In this document: in pieces, positions 1-8,583 of the stretch
How positions within the stretch are numbered: position 1 is the first letter of the stretch
How the letters are laid out: each line of letters opens with the position of its first letter
DNA from: Streptantibioticus parmotrematis
GTDB taxonomy: Bacteria > Actinomycetota > Actinomycetes > Streptomycetales > Streptomycetaceae
Direction of reading: 5' to 3'
Assembly (NCBI RefSeq): GCF_019890615.1
Contig: NZ_JAINVZ010000007.1
Span: forward strand, 186,001 to 250,000
Length of the DNA: 64,000 nucleotides
Notes under the pieces: generated by a model
Databases searched by the model: none
The model's input: the letters and a program-made list of their open reading frames with translations, nothing else
What the model was told of the DNA's origin: nothing
Program-made: the position numbers and the translations under genes

Positions 1-3000
1 CGGCTTCCGGATGCTGTCGCAGACCGACGGACTCGGCGACCGGACGTCCTACGGATACGACACCCGGGGATTCCTCTACACCGAGACGGACCCGGACGGA
101 GACACCACCGTCACCGGGCACGACGTGCGGGGCAACGAGGTCTCCCGCACGACGTGCCAGGACCAGGCCGCCCAGGAGTGTTCGACGACCTACACCACCT
201 ACCTGCCCGACGACACCACCGCGCAACTGACACCCAACGCGCAGAACGACCTGGTGGCCACGGTCCGCGACGGACGCTCGGCATCCGCCACCGACACCAC
301 CTACCTGACCTCGTACTCCTACGACGCGGCCGGCAACAAGACCGGAGTGACGACGCCACCGGTCGCCGGATTCCCCAACGGCCGTATCACCAGGATCAGT
401 TACACCGACGGCATGAGCGTCGCCGCGGCCGACGGCGGGTACGCCCCCAAGGGCCTGCCCTACAGGACGGTCTCCCCGAGCGGGGCGACCACCACCATCA
501 CGTACTTCAAGGACGGCGACGTCGCCTCCGTCACCAACCCCGACGGGCTGGTGACCCGCTACACCTACGACAACCTCGGACGCGTCCTGACTAAGACGGA
601 CACGTCCGACAGCTACCCCAGCGGACTGACGACCAGCTACACCTACGACGGCGACTCGCAGGTGCTCACCGAGACCGACCCGGCCATCACCAACCGCGTG
701 ACCGGTGCGGTGCACCAGGCGCGGACGACCACCGCCTACGACCCTGACGGCATGGTCTTGTCCCAGACGGTCGACGACCTGTCCGGTGGTGACGCCTCCC
801 GCAAGGTGGCCAACACCTATGACGTCTATGACCAGTTGGCCTCCACCGAGGATGCCGCCGGCGACACCACCACGTACACCTACGACGCCTACGGCAACAA
901 GGCGACCGAGCAGGACCCCGACGGCAACACCCTGGCCTACACCTACGACCCGAACGGCGACCTGCTCACCCAGACCCTCAAGGCCTACACCGGGGACCCC
1001 GTCAACCCGTCGGCGGCCAAGGACCTCGTGGAGACCTCACGTGCCTACGACCCGGCCGGACGGCTCCAGTCCGAGACCGACGCGATGGGCGACACGACGT
1101 CGTACACCTACACCGACAACGGGCTGAAGGCGACCGTCACCCGGACCGACTCCACCGGCAAGAACAGCTACGTGCAGGAGTCGGACAGCTACGACGCGGC
1201 GGGCAACCTGGTCAAGCAGGTGACCAACAACGGCGCGACGGCCACCACGTCCACCTACGACGCGGCGGACCGGGACACCTCGACCACCGTCGACCCCACG
1301 GGCGTGGACCGCACCACCACCCTCGCCTACACCCCCGACGACCACATCGCCACCAGCACCATCACCGACGCCACCGGGGCGACGACCACCACGAGCACCA
1401 CCTACGACCCGATGGGCAACGAGACCAGCACCTCGGTGGACCAGGACGGATCGGGCCACCCGAACGTGTGGTGGCCACTGAACCAGACCTCGGGCAGCAC
1501 GGTCACCGACGAGTCCGGGTCCGGGAACACCGGCGTGGTGAGCAGCGGCGTCACGTGGCAGGACAACGCGGCCGTCCTGTCCGGCAGCCAGTCCCAGGAC
1601 ATCGCGACCAACGGCCACGCGCTCGACACCGCGTCCTCCTACACCACCACCGCCTGGGTCAACCTGGCAGCGGCCGGGGCCGCGAACGACCAGACCGTCG
1701 CGTCTGCCTTCGGCAACAACGCCACCTCCTTCTCCCTCGGCTACCGCGCTGCCAGCAAGGCATGGGTGGTGAACCTCGCCGCCTCCGACACCGTCGGCGC
1801 CAGCGGCACTCAGATCACCGCGGGCACCAACACCGCGACCACCGGTACCTGGACCCAGGTCGCCTACACCTTCGACGCCTCCACCGGTACGGGGACGCTC
1901 TACGTCAACGGCTCGGCGGCAGCCAGCGGCATTAACACCACCCCCTGGGACGCTCCGCACCAACTGGCCGTCGGCCTGGGCTGGTACAACGGGCAGGGAA
2001 CCAACCCGCTCAACGGGGAAGTCTCCGACGTCCAGGCGTACCAGCGCCCCCTGTCGGCCTCCGACATCCAGTCCCTGTACTCGGCCGGCCGCACCGGCGG
2101 CACGACCGCGTCGTCCACCAGCGCCACCACCAAGTGGACGCTCGACCAACGCGGCCTCCCGACGCAGATGACCGACCCGGACGGCAACGTCACCAACTAC
2201 ACCTACGACGAGGCCGGCAACCTGGTCGTCACCAGCTCCCCGGCCGTCGAGGCCGAGAGCGACGGTGGCCCGCAAAGCATGGTGCACCCGGTGACCACGG
2301 TCGGCTACGACGCCTTCGGGGACCAGACCGAGACCGAGGATCCCGACGGCAACGTCACCACCACCGCGTACGACGCCGACGGCCGCAAGGCGAGCCAGAC
2401 CCTGCCGTCCTACACACCGCCCGGCTCGTCCACCGCGATCGCCGATGCCACCACGTCCTGGACCTACGACGGCGACGGCAACGTCACCAAGAGCACCGAC
2501 CCGCTCCAGAACTCGACGTCCTACCTCTACGACCAGCTGGGCGACACCGCCCAGACCACCGACCCGTCGGGCGGCGTGACCCACACCGTCTACGACGCCA
2601 ACGGCGAGGCGTTGGCGGTGACCGACCCGGTCGGGGCGCAGACCCAGGCCACCTACGACTACCTCGGCCGTCCGCTCACCTCGACGTCCCTGGAGCGCTA
2701 CCCCAGCACCGCCGCGTACACCACGACCAACTCCTACACGGCCTCACCCGTCAACCCGGGTGGTGCCTTCCTCGCGTCGAGCACCAGCCCGGACGGGACC
2801 AGCACGTCGTACGGCTACGACAACGTCGGCGAGAAGACCGAGTCGACCGACGGCGCCGGGAACACCACGCGCTACACCTACGACCTCCAGGGCCGGCCGA
2901 CCGGCACGACGCTGCCGGACGGCACGTCCCGCACGGTCGCCTACGACCAGCTGGGCGACCCCGTGGAGGTCACCTCCCTGGACACCGACGGCAGCACGGT

Positions 3001-6000
3001 GCTGTCCTCCCAGTCGGCGACCTACGACGCCGACGGCAACCTGATGTCGGCCACGGATCCGGACACCCACACCACCACCTACACCAGGAACGCTCTGGGC
3101 GAGGTCGTGAGCGAGGTGCAGCCGGTCGACGCGTCCCACTCGATCACCACGTCGTTCGGCTACGACGCGTCGGGCAACGGAACCCGGTACACCGACGGCC
3201 GCGGCAACGCCACGTACTACACGTACAACTCCTGGAACCTGCCCGAGTCCACCATCGAGCCGTCGGTGAGCACGTCGACCTACAGCTACACCTCGGCGGC
3301 CGACTCGACGTTCACCACGACCTACGACGCCGACGGACGGGCGGTCGGCCAGACGCAGCCCGGCGGCGTGACCGTCACCACCGGCTACGACAAGCTCGGC
3401 GACGTCACCTCGCAAACAGGCAGCGGTGCCGAAGCGGCCACTGCGGACCGTTCGTTCACCTACGACGCGGACAGCCGTATGCTCACCGCGGCCACGGCGG
3501 CGATCGGCAGCACCACACCCGCGACCAACGAGAACTTCGGCTACGACGACCGCGGCGACCTGCTCAGCATGGGGGGATCGGCGGGCACCAGCTCGTTCTC
3601 GTACAACGGCGACGGGCTGCCGACATCCGTCACGGATGCCGCCGGCACCACGAGTTACGGCTACGACGGGGACGACAGGCTGGCCACGCTCAGCGACCCG
3701 GCCACCGGAACCCAGCTGACGTACGGCTACAACTCCCTGTCCCAGCCGACCTCCGTGCAGTACGGCACCAACGGCGACACCCGCACGTACGGCTACGACC
3801 ACCTCGGCAGGCTGACCGGCGACACCCTGAAGACGTCGGCCGGCGCGACCGTGGCCTCCATCGGCTACGGCTACGACGCCAACGGCAACGAGACCAGCAA
3901 GACGACCAGCGGTCTGGCAGGAGCGAGTAACAACACCTATACGTACGACTGGGCGAACCGGCTCACGTCGTGGAACGACGGCACCAACACCACCGACTAC
4001 GCCTACGACGACTCCGGCAACCGGATCCGCGCCGGTTCGAACGTCTACACATACGACGCGCGAGACCAGCTCACCAGCGACGGGCTCAACACCTACACCT
4101 ACAGCGCCCGCGGAACGATCACCAAGCAGGCCTCCACGTCGGCCTCGGACGACTTCACATCCGACGCTTTCGGCCAACAGGTCACCCAGGACGGTCACAC
4201 CTACGTGACCGACGCCCTGGGGCGCGCCATCACCGACACCACCGGTGCCGGCAGCTCGACCACGTTCGCCTACCTCGGCACGGGCAACACCCTCGCCTCG
4301 GACGGCTCCAACACCTACACCTGGACACCCGACGGTTCTCTCGTCGGCATCGGCACGCCGAGCGGTGACCCCACCACCGGAACCCTCGCCTACACCGACC
4401 AGCACGACGACGTCGTCGGCGACTTCTCCGCCGGTGGCACGGCGATGACCGCGTCCACGGGGTACGACCCGCTGGGCGACGTCACGGGCACGACCGGCAC
4501 ACCCGAGGGCAAGCTCGGCTATCAGTCCGGCTGGACCGAGTCCGACAGCGGCAAGGTCAACATGGCGGCGCGCTGGTACAACCCGGCCGTGGGCCAGTTC
4601 ATGGACAAGGACACCGCGTCCCTGAGCCCGATGCCGAACTCGACGGCTGCCAACCCCTTCGCGTACGCCAACGACAACCCGCTCACCGACACGGATCCGA
4701 CCGGTCACTGGTCGATCAGCGGCGCCTGGCACGACGTCACCCACGCGGCGTCCTCCGCCTGGCACGCCGTGACGCACGCGGTCTCCTCGGCTTACCACTA
4801 CGTCGCGGACGCGGTCTCCAGCGCGTGGGACACCGTCACGACCTACGCGGAGAAGGCCTGGGACTACACGACGCGGGCCATCTCCAACGAGATCGACTCC
4901 CTCGACCGGGAAATCGACCGGCTCGACCGGGAGATCGCCGAAGTCAACCAGGAAATCGCCGACGCGGAACGAACCATCAAGGCGCGAGCCGCCCAGGCGG
5001 CACGCAGCGCGGCCTCAGCCATGTCCCACGCTTACCACGGCACGGTGCACGCGGTGGCCACCGCCTACCACGCGGCGGCCAAGGCCGTGAACACCAGCGC
5101 GGTGTTCATCAAGAACCACGCCGCCGCCATCGCGTCGTTCGCCGCGTCCACCGTGGTCTTCGCCGGCTGCGAGGCGGCGATCACGGCAGGCAGCGGCGCA
5201 ACCCTCGCCGTCCCCGGCGCAATGCTGTGCGGCGCGCTCGCCGGTGCCGTGGGTGGCGCCATCGACCAGGGCGCTAAGTGCATGGACGGCCAGAAGGGGG
5301 CCTGCTCGGTCGGCGCCTTCGCCACCTCGGTCGGAGTCGGCGCGGTCGGTGGAGCCATCGGTGGCGGTATCGGAGGCGCGCTCGGCGGCAAGCTGGCCGA
5401 GTCGGCCCTCGGCGACAGCCTGCCGAAGCTGGTGACCAACACACTGGAGGGAGCGGCGGTCGGCGGCACATCAGGCGCCGTGACGGGCGCCGCCGCCTAC
5501 GGGATCACCTGTCCGGAGAGTGGCACGGGGTGCTCCTGGTCGGGAGCGGCCCACGCCACCGCGGGAGGCGCGGTCTCCGGAGCGATCGGCGGAGCGGCGG
5601 GCGGTGCGCTCTCCACCGCGGCGGGGGCGTTGCGGGACGCGTTCTCGGGGTGCGGTGGAACGCACAGCTTCACCGGTGCGACGCCAGTGCTGATGGCCGG
5701 CGGTTCCGTCAAGCCCATCGACCAGGTCAAGGTCGGCGACAAGATTCAGGACAGTGTCCCGGGTCAGAAGGGCACGCAGACACACACCGTCCAGAAGGTC
5801 ATCGTCACCCACACCGACCACGACTTCGTGAAGCTCACGGTGAAGCGGGTCGGCCGCCTGAAGGCGGCCGTGGGCAAGGCGGCCGTCGGACTGGCGGCCA
5901 CCGCCGCCGCGGTGGTCGGCTTCACCCAGCCGGCCATGGCCGCCGATCACCACCCCGCGCCTTCCGGTGTCCACGCGACGGCTTCCTCCGCCGCCCCGAA

Positions 6001-6700
6001 GCGCGCGTCTGGCGCCACCGTCCAAGGCGACACCCTCACCACGACCTTCCACCACCCCTTCTACGACGAGTCCCGCTCGTCCTTCGTCGACGCCCAGCAC
6101 CTCCAGGCAGGCGACCTCCTCCAGACCCCGACCGGCCCGGCCGAGGTCACAGCGCTGCACCTATACCACGCCAACACCACGACGTACGACCTGACCATCG
6201 GTGGGTTGCATACGTACTATGTACTCGCCGGTACCACGCCGATCTTGGTGCACAACACCGATAGCGGTTGCGGATTTACGGATCTCTATCATGGAACGAC
6301 CAAGTCGGCAGCAGCTAATATTAGGGCCAATGGGGTCGATACTAGTTTCTCCTCGCGCCCAATGGACTTCGGCAATGGTTTCTATACGACGAGGGACCCG
6401 CAGCAGGCAGCTGACTGGGCGGCCAGGTTTGGTAAGAATGGCACGGTCCTCCACTTCCGTATTCCGACGAGTCAGCTCGATTCACTGAACTCACTATCGT
6501 TCTCCGAAGGTGATTCCTCCCTTGCGGGATTCGTTCGGGGGTATCGCGGGGGGAGTACCGACACTCCATACGATATGGTGGAGGGTCCTATGCTTATGAA
6601 CCCTGGCAAGTTCATGAAGGGAGCATCACCAGTCTGGGGAGGCAACCAGGTCACGTTCTTCGGTGACACCGGGCCGATGCTCGATGCGGGATTGCAATGA
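1..6700 (+). CDS. RHS/YD-repeat polymorphic toxin, 5'-truncated by window, ADP-ribosyltransferase-like tip
   Basis: The frame is open at the left edge, so the N-terminus is missing (residues numbered from ATG at 11; 2229 aa visible). Tandem YD repeats (YTYDA/GNL type) fill about 1-480 and 710-1510 and build the RHS shell. A LamG/concanavalin-like domain interrupts them at about 487-694. The RHS-core end is seen as 'RWYNPAVGQFMDKD' and 'NPLTDTDPTGHW' (about 1520-1570). An Ala-rich stretch with a coiled coil (about 1630-1665) and Gly-rich hydrophobic segments follows. A HINT autoprocessing domain runs from about 1880 to 'TTPILVHNT' at about 2083. The tip, about 2087-2229, has LYHGT (H2094), DFGNGFYTT (2119 on) and YDMVEGP (E2191), an H-Y-E pattern of DUF3990-like ADP-ribosyltransferases. 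DNA for the tip is visibly less GC-rich than the shell, as expected for an exchangeable toxin cassette. Family assignment is firm; enzymatic activity is inferred. Confidence 0.9.
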   Translation, partial: GFRMLSQTDGLGDRTSYGYDTRGFLYTETDPDGDTTVTGHDVRGNEVSRTTCQDQAAQECSTTYTTYLPDDTTAQLTPNAQNDLVATVRDGRSASATDTTYLTSYSYDAAGNKTGVTTPPVAGFPNGRITRISYTDGMSVAAADGGYAPKGLPYRTVSPSGATTTITYFKDGDVASVTNPDGLVTRYTYDNLGRVLTKTDTSDSYPSGLTTSYTYDGDSQVLTETDPAITNRVTGAVHQARTTTAYDPDGMVLSQTVDDLSGGDASRKVANTYDVYDQLASTEDAAGDTTTYTYDAYGNKATEQDPDGNTLAYTYDPNGDLLTQTLKAYTGDPVNPSAAKDLVETSRAYDPAGRLQSETDAMGDTTSYTYTDNGLKATVTRTDSTGKNSYVQESDSYDAAGNLVKQVTNNGATATTSTYDAADRDTSTTVDPTGVDRTTTLAYTPDDHIATSTITDATGATTTTSTTYDPMGNETSTSVDQDGSGHPNVWWPLNQTSGSTVTDESGSGNTGVVSSGVTWQDNAAVLSGSQSQDIATNGHALDTASSYTTTAWVNLAAAGAANDQTVASAFGNNATSFSLGYRAASKAWVVNLAASDTVGASGTQITAGTNTATTGTWTQVAYTFDASTGTGTLYVNGSAAASGINTTPWDAPHQLAVGLGWYNGQGTNPLNGEVSDVQAYQRPLSASDIQSLYSAGRTGGTTASSTSATTKWTLDQRGLPTQMTDPDGNVTNYTYDEAGNLVVTSSPAVEAESDGGPQSMVHPVTTVGYDAFGDQTETEDPDGNVTTTAYDADGRKASQTLPSYTPPGSSTAIADATTSWTYDGDGNVTKSTDPLQNSTSYLYDQLGDTAQTTDPSGGVTHTVYDANGEALAVTDPVGAQTQATYDYLGRPLTSTSLERYPSTAAYTTTNSYTASPVNPGGAFLASSTSPDGTSTSYGYDNVGEKTESTDGAGNTTRYTYDLQGRPTGTTLPDGTSRTVAYDQLGDPVEVTSLDTDGSTVLSSQSATYDADGNLMSATDPDTHTTTYTRNALGEVVSEVQPVDASHSITTSFGYDASGNGTRYTDGRGNATYYTYNSWNLPESTIEPSVSTSTYSYTSAADSTFTTTYDADGRAVGQTQPGGVTVTTGYDKLGDVTSQTGSGAEAATADRSFTYDADSRMLTAATAAIGSTTPATNENFGYDDRGDLLSMGGSAGTSSFSYNGDGLPTSVTDAAGTTSYGYDGDDRLATLSDPATGTQLTYGYNSLSQPTSVQYGTNGDTRTYGYDHLGRLTGDTLKTSAGATVASIGYGYDANGNETSKTTSGLAGASNNTYTYDWANRLTSWNDGTNTTDYAYDDSGNRIRAGSNVYTYDARDQLTSDGLNTYTYSARGTITKQASTSASDDFTSDAFGQQVTQDGHTYVTDALGRAITDTTGAGSSTTFAYLGTGNTLASDGSNTYTWTPDGSLVGIGTPSGDPTTGTLAYTDQHDDVVGDFSAGGTAMTASTGYDPLGDVTGTTGTPEGKLGYQSGWTESDSGKVNMAARWYNPAVGQFMDKDTASLSPMPNSTAANPFAYANDNPLTDTDPTGHWSISGAWHDVTHAASSAWHAVTHAVSSAYHYVADAVSSAWDTVTTYAEKAWDYTTRAISNEIDSLDREIDRLDREIAEVNQEIADAERTIKARAAQAARSAASAMSHAYHGTVHAVATAYHAAAKAVNTSAVFIKNHAAAIASFAASTVVFAGCEAAITAGSGATLAVPGAMLCGALAGAVGGAIDQGAKCMDGQKGACSVGAFATSVGVGAVGGAIGGGIGGALGGKLAESALGDSLPKLVTNTLEGAAVGGTSGAVTGAAAYGITCPESGTGCSWSGAAHATAGGAVSGAIGGAAGGALSTAAGALRDAFSGCGGTHSFTGATPVLMAGGSVKPIDQVKVGDKIQDSVPGQKGTQTHTVQKVIVTHTDHDFVKLTVKRVGRLKAAVGKAAVGLAATAAAVVGFTQPAMAADHHPAPSGVHATASSAAPKRASGATVQGDTLTTTFHHPFYDESRSSFVDAQHLQAGDLLQTPTGPAEVTALHLYHANTTTYDLTIGGLHTYYVLAGTTPILVHNTDSGCGFTDLYHGTTKSAAANIRANGVDTSFSSRPMDFGNGFYTTRDPQQAADWAARFGKNGTVLHFRIPTSQLDSLNSLSFSEGDSSLAGFVRGYRGGSTDTPYDMVEGPMLMNPGKFMKGASPVWGGNQVTFFGDTGPMLDAGLQ

Positions 6701-6710
6701 GGTGAAAGAT

Positions 6711-7019
6711 ATGACCGAATTTATTGCCAACGTATCCGATGAAGTGGGTGAACTTCTTCGCGAGACTGCGGATGAGATGACGGCCATGTTCGGCATCAGC
6801 AGGGCCGAGGCGGTTGCGCGAATTAATGCCCAATGGGAAGGGCAAGAGTTCCTAGAGCGAAGCGATATTGTTCTCCATGAGGATAGTTACTATTGGTCGC
6901 TCTTTATTTACTACGACGGCGATGTTCCCGACTGGAGTCCCGAAGCCGATCGGTCATCGTGGAGCGTGAAGTCGGCGCCATTGCGAGATTCCGAATTCTG
7001 GACCATCGCCGAAGCATGA
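6711..7019 (+). CDS. Probable immunity protein for the ART-like toxin
   Basis: A 102-aa acidic protein begins 10 nt after the toxin stop; GAGGTG at 6699-6704 is the ribosome site that decides ATG 6711 over the upstream in-frame ATGs at 6663 and 6684. It contains a helical N-terminus (MTEFIANVSDEVGELLRE) and a compact aromatic segment (SYYWSLFIYYDGD). It carries no signal peptide or membrane segment. Position directly behind a polymorphic toxin, small size, acidity and the same lowered GC as the toxin tip all argue for an immunity protein that neutralises the toxin in the cytoplasm. I do not recognise the family by a firm motif, so the role comes from context. Confidence 0.75.
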   Translation: MTEFIANVSDEVGELLRETADEMTAMFGISRAEAVARINAQWEGQEFLERSDIVLHEDSYYWSLFIYYDGDVPDWSPEADRSSWSVKSAPLRDSEFWTIAEA

Positions 7020-7021
7020 AA

Positions 7022-7055
7022 GAAGCCCCACCGGATGCAATTACGGTGGGGCTTC
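7022..7055 (+). terminator. Hairpin terminator after immunity gene
   Basis: A perfect 12-bp stem (7022-7033 with 7044-7055, core GAAGCCCCACCG / CGGTGGGGCTTC) and a 10-nt loop begin 3 nt past the immunity stop. There is no T-run, as is usual in actinomycetes. A sequence-related hairpin follows the second immunity-like gene at 11371-11403. Confidence 0.7.
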
Positions 7056-7101
7056 GGGGTGCTTGACGGCAGTAGTTGACGGCAACGTCAGTGGACAGGT
7101 G
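7056..7101. repeat. Left copy of 46-bp imperfect direct repeat; candidate att site
   Basis: This stretch matches 11405-11450 at 38 of 46 positions, including a shared 10-mer GCAACGTCAG. It contains its own tandem 9-mer TTGACGGCA (7063 and 7076), which looks like integrase arm sites, and it overlaps the last codons of the integrase gene. It may be attL of the integrated element. Alternatively it may be a sequence conserved behind each toxin-immunity cassette. Confidence 0.45.
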
Positions 7102-8398
7102 CTGCACGAACGGGTGGTTCGTCGCCGTGGCCGGGTCGGGCGGCGGGCTGGGCGGGGCTGCGGAGGGCGTTGCCGAGAAGGTCGATGGCGTCGCGCTGGA
7201 GGCGGAGTCGGACGTGGGCGTACACCGTGGCGGTCACTCCGATGTGGGCATGGCCCAGCAGCTCCTTGATCACGACGAGTTCGACGCCCTGCTCCAGGAG
7301 CAGTGTGGCCGCCGAGTGCCGGAGATCATGGAAGCGGATGCGGCGCAGTGCGGCCCGGCGCAATAGCGCGTTGAAGTGCCGGGTGAGCGTGGCGCCCTCG
7401 ATCGGCGAGCCGTCGGGCCGGGTGAAGACGTAGCCGCTCGCCCTCCAGCTGGTCCCCGCCGCCTCGCGTTCCTGTGCCTGCCGGTCTCGGTGCTGTTCGA
7501 GAGAGCGCAGGCACTCGGTGGGCAGGGCGATGCGTCGCTCCGAGCTCTGGGTCTTGGTCGGCAGAGCGGTCAGGCCGCCGCTGTTGGTGCGTTGGAGGGT
7601 GCGGCGGATGCTGGCGGTTCCGCCGGCCAGGTCGAGGTCTTCCCAGCGCAGGCCGAGGAGTTCGCCCTTGCGCAGGCCGGTCGCGCAGGGCGAGTTCGAA
7701 CAGCGCGCTCAGCCGGTGCCCGTGCGTGGCGGTCAGGAGCGCGCGGGCTTCTTCGGCGGTGAGGGGTTCGAAGCGGCGGGGTCGGGGTGTGCCCATACGG
7801 ACGTTGCGGGCGACGTGCGCGGTATCTCTTCCTCGCGGACGGCGTGTTCTAGGGCGGACTTGAGGACGGAGTGGACGTAGGCGAGCGTGAGCGGCGACAG
7901 CCGCTTTCGGCAGCAGTTCCCGGCCGCGCAGCACTGCGGCTGGTCGCGGGCGGCGTCGAGACCGCGTGCGCAGCACTGGCAGGTGGTGCGGAGTTGGTCG
8001 AGCCAGGTGCGGACGTCCTTGGCGAGCTTCTTCTTGCCGAGGCCCGGGATGAGGTAGAGGCGGACGCAGGCGGTGTAGCGGGTGTGGGCGTTCTCCCGGA
8101 GGCGGTGGACGGCGACGGTCTCCAGCCAGTAGGTGAGGAACGCGGCCACGCTGCCCTGCGCTGGGGGGGCTATGCCGCGGTTGCTGGCGGCGACCTTCTC
8201 GGTCAGTAGGGCCAGGGCCTCCTTCCGCGTGGTGCCGTAGACGTGGATGCGCTTGCGGGTGTCGCCTGCGGCGAGGACGTATCCGGCGGCTTCCCAGCGG
8301 CCGTCCTTGCGCTGGTAGACGGTGCCGTCGCCGTTGGCGCGGACCCTGCGCGAACCGGTGCTGTGCGTGGAGGTGGGGTTGGTGTCGGGGGTGGTCAT
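7088..8398 (-). pseudogene. int: Tyrosine recombinase (phage-type integrase), frameshifted twice
   Basis: The N-terminal arm and core-binding regions read well from ATG 8398 (HGDGTVYQRKDGRW-like start, 'GSVAAFLTYWLETVAVHRL') to 'HAVREEEI'. The frame is then lost at about 7830 (net -1). The middle piece 'RNVRMGTPRPRRFEPLTAEEA' reads in another frame to 'LFELALR'. One extra base near 7683 then restores the original frame for 'TGLRKGELLGLRWEDLDLAG' through the C-terminus. All catalytic signatures exist across the pieces: Arg in TGLRKGE, HDLRH, LLGHAHIG and Tyr in TVYAHV. Two compensating single-base changes mean about 50 residues are out of frame, so a functional protein is unlikely unless these are sequencing errors. 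The stop lies inside the candidate att repeat. Confidence 0.85.
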
Positions 8399-8583
8399 CA
8401 GGCTGCCTGTTCGAGTTGGTGGTGGACAAGGGCGTACAGGGCGTGTGCGGGGATGCGGCGGGCGCGGCCGATGGTGAGGGAGGCGAGTTGGCGGGTGCGG
8501 ATGAGGTCGTAGACGGTGGAGCGGCTGATCTTGAGGCGGGCCATGACCTCGGGGACGGTGAGCAGTTCGGTGTCGGCGGTCAC
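8398..8583 (-). CDS. xis: Excisionase-type helix-turn-helix protein
   Basis: A 61-aa protein with GTG start; its stop overlaps the integrase start (ATGA at 8396-8399) and its start overlaps the rep stop. The sequence 'LTVPEVMARLKISRSTVYDLI' followed by 'RRIPAHALYALV' is the MerR/excisionase-like winged HTH that bends att DNA and directs integrase towards excision. The full normal length is present. Confidence 0.85.
   Translation of the reverse strand: MTADTELLTVPEVMARLKISRSTVYDLIRTRQLASLTIGRARRIPAHALYALVHHQLEQAA

Noticed and set aside
1037-2584. Long antisense open frame under the RHS gene
   Set aside because: Its composition is a by-product of the GC-biased codons of the plus-strand YD repeats; no domain or ribosome site supports it.
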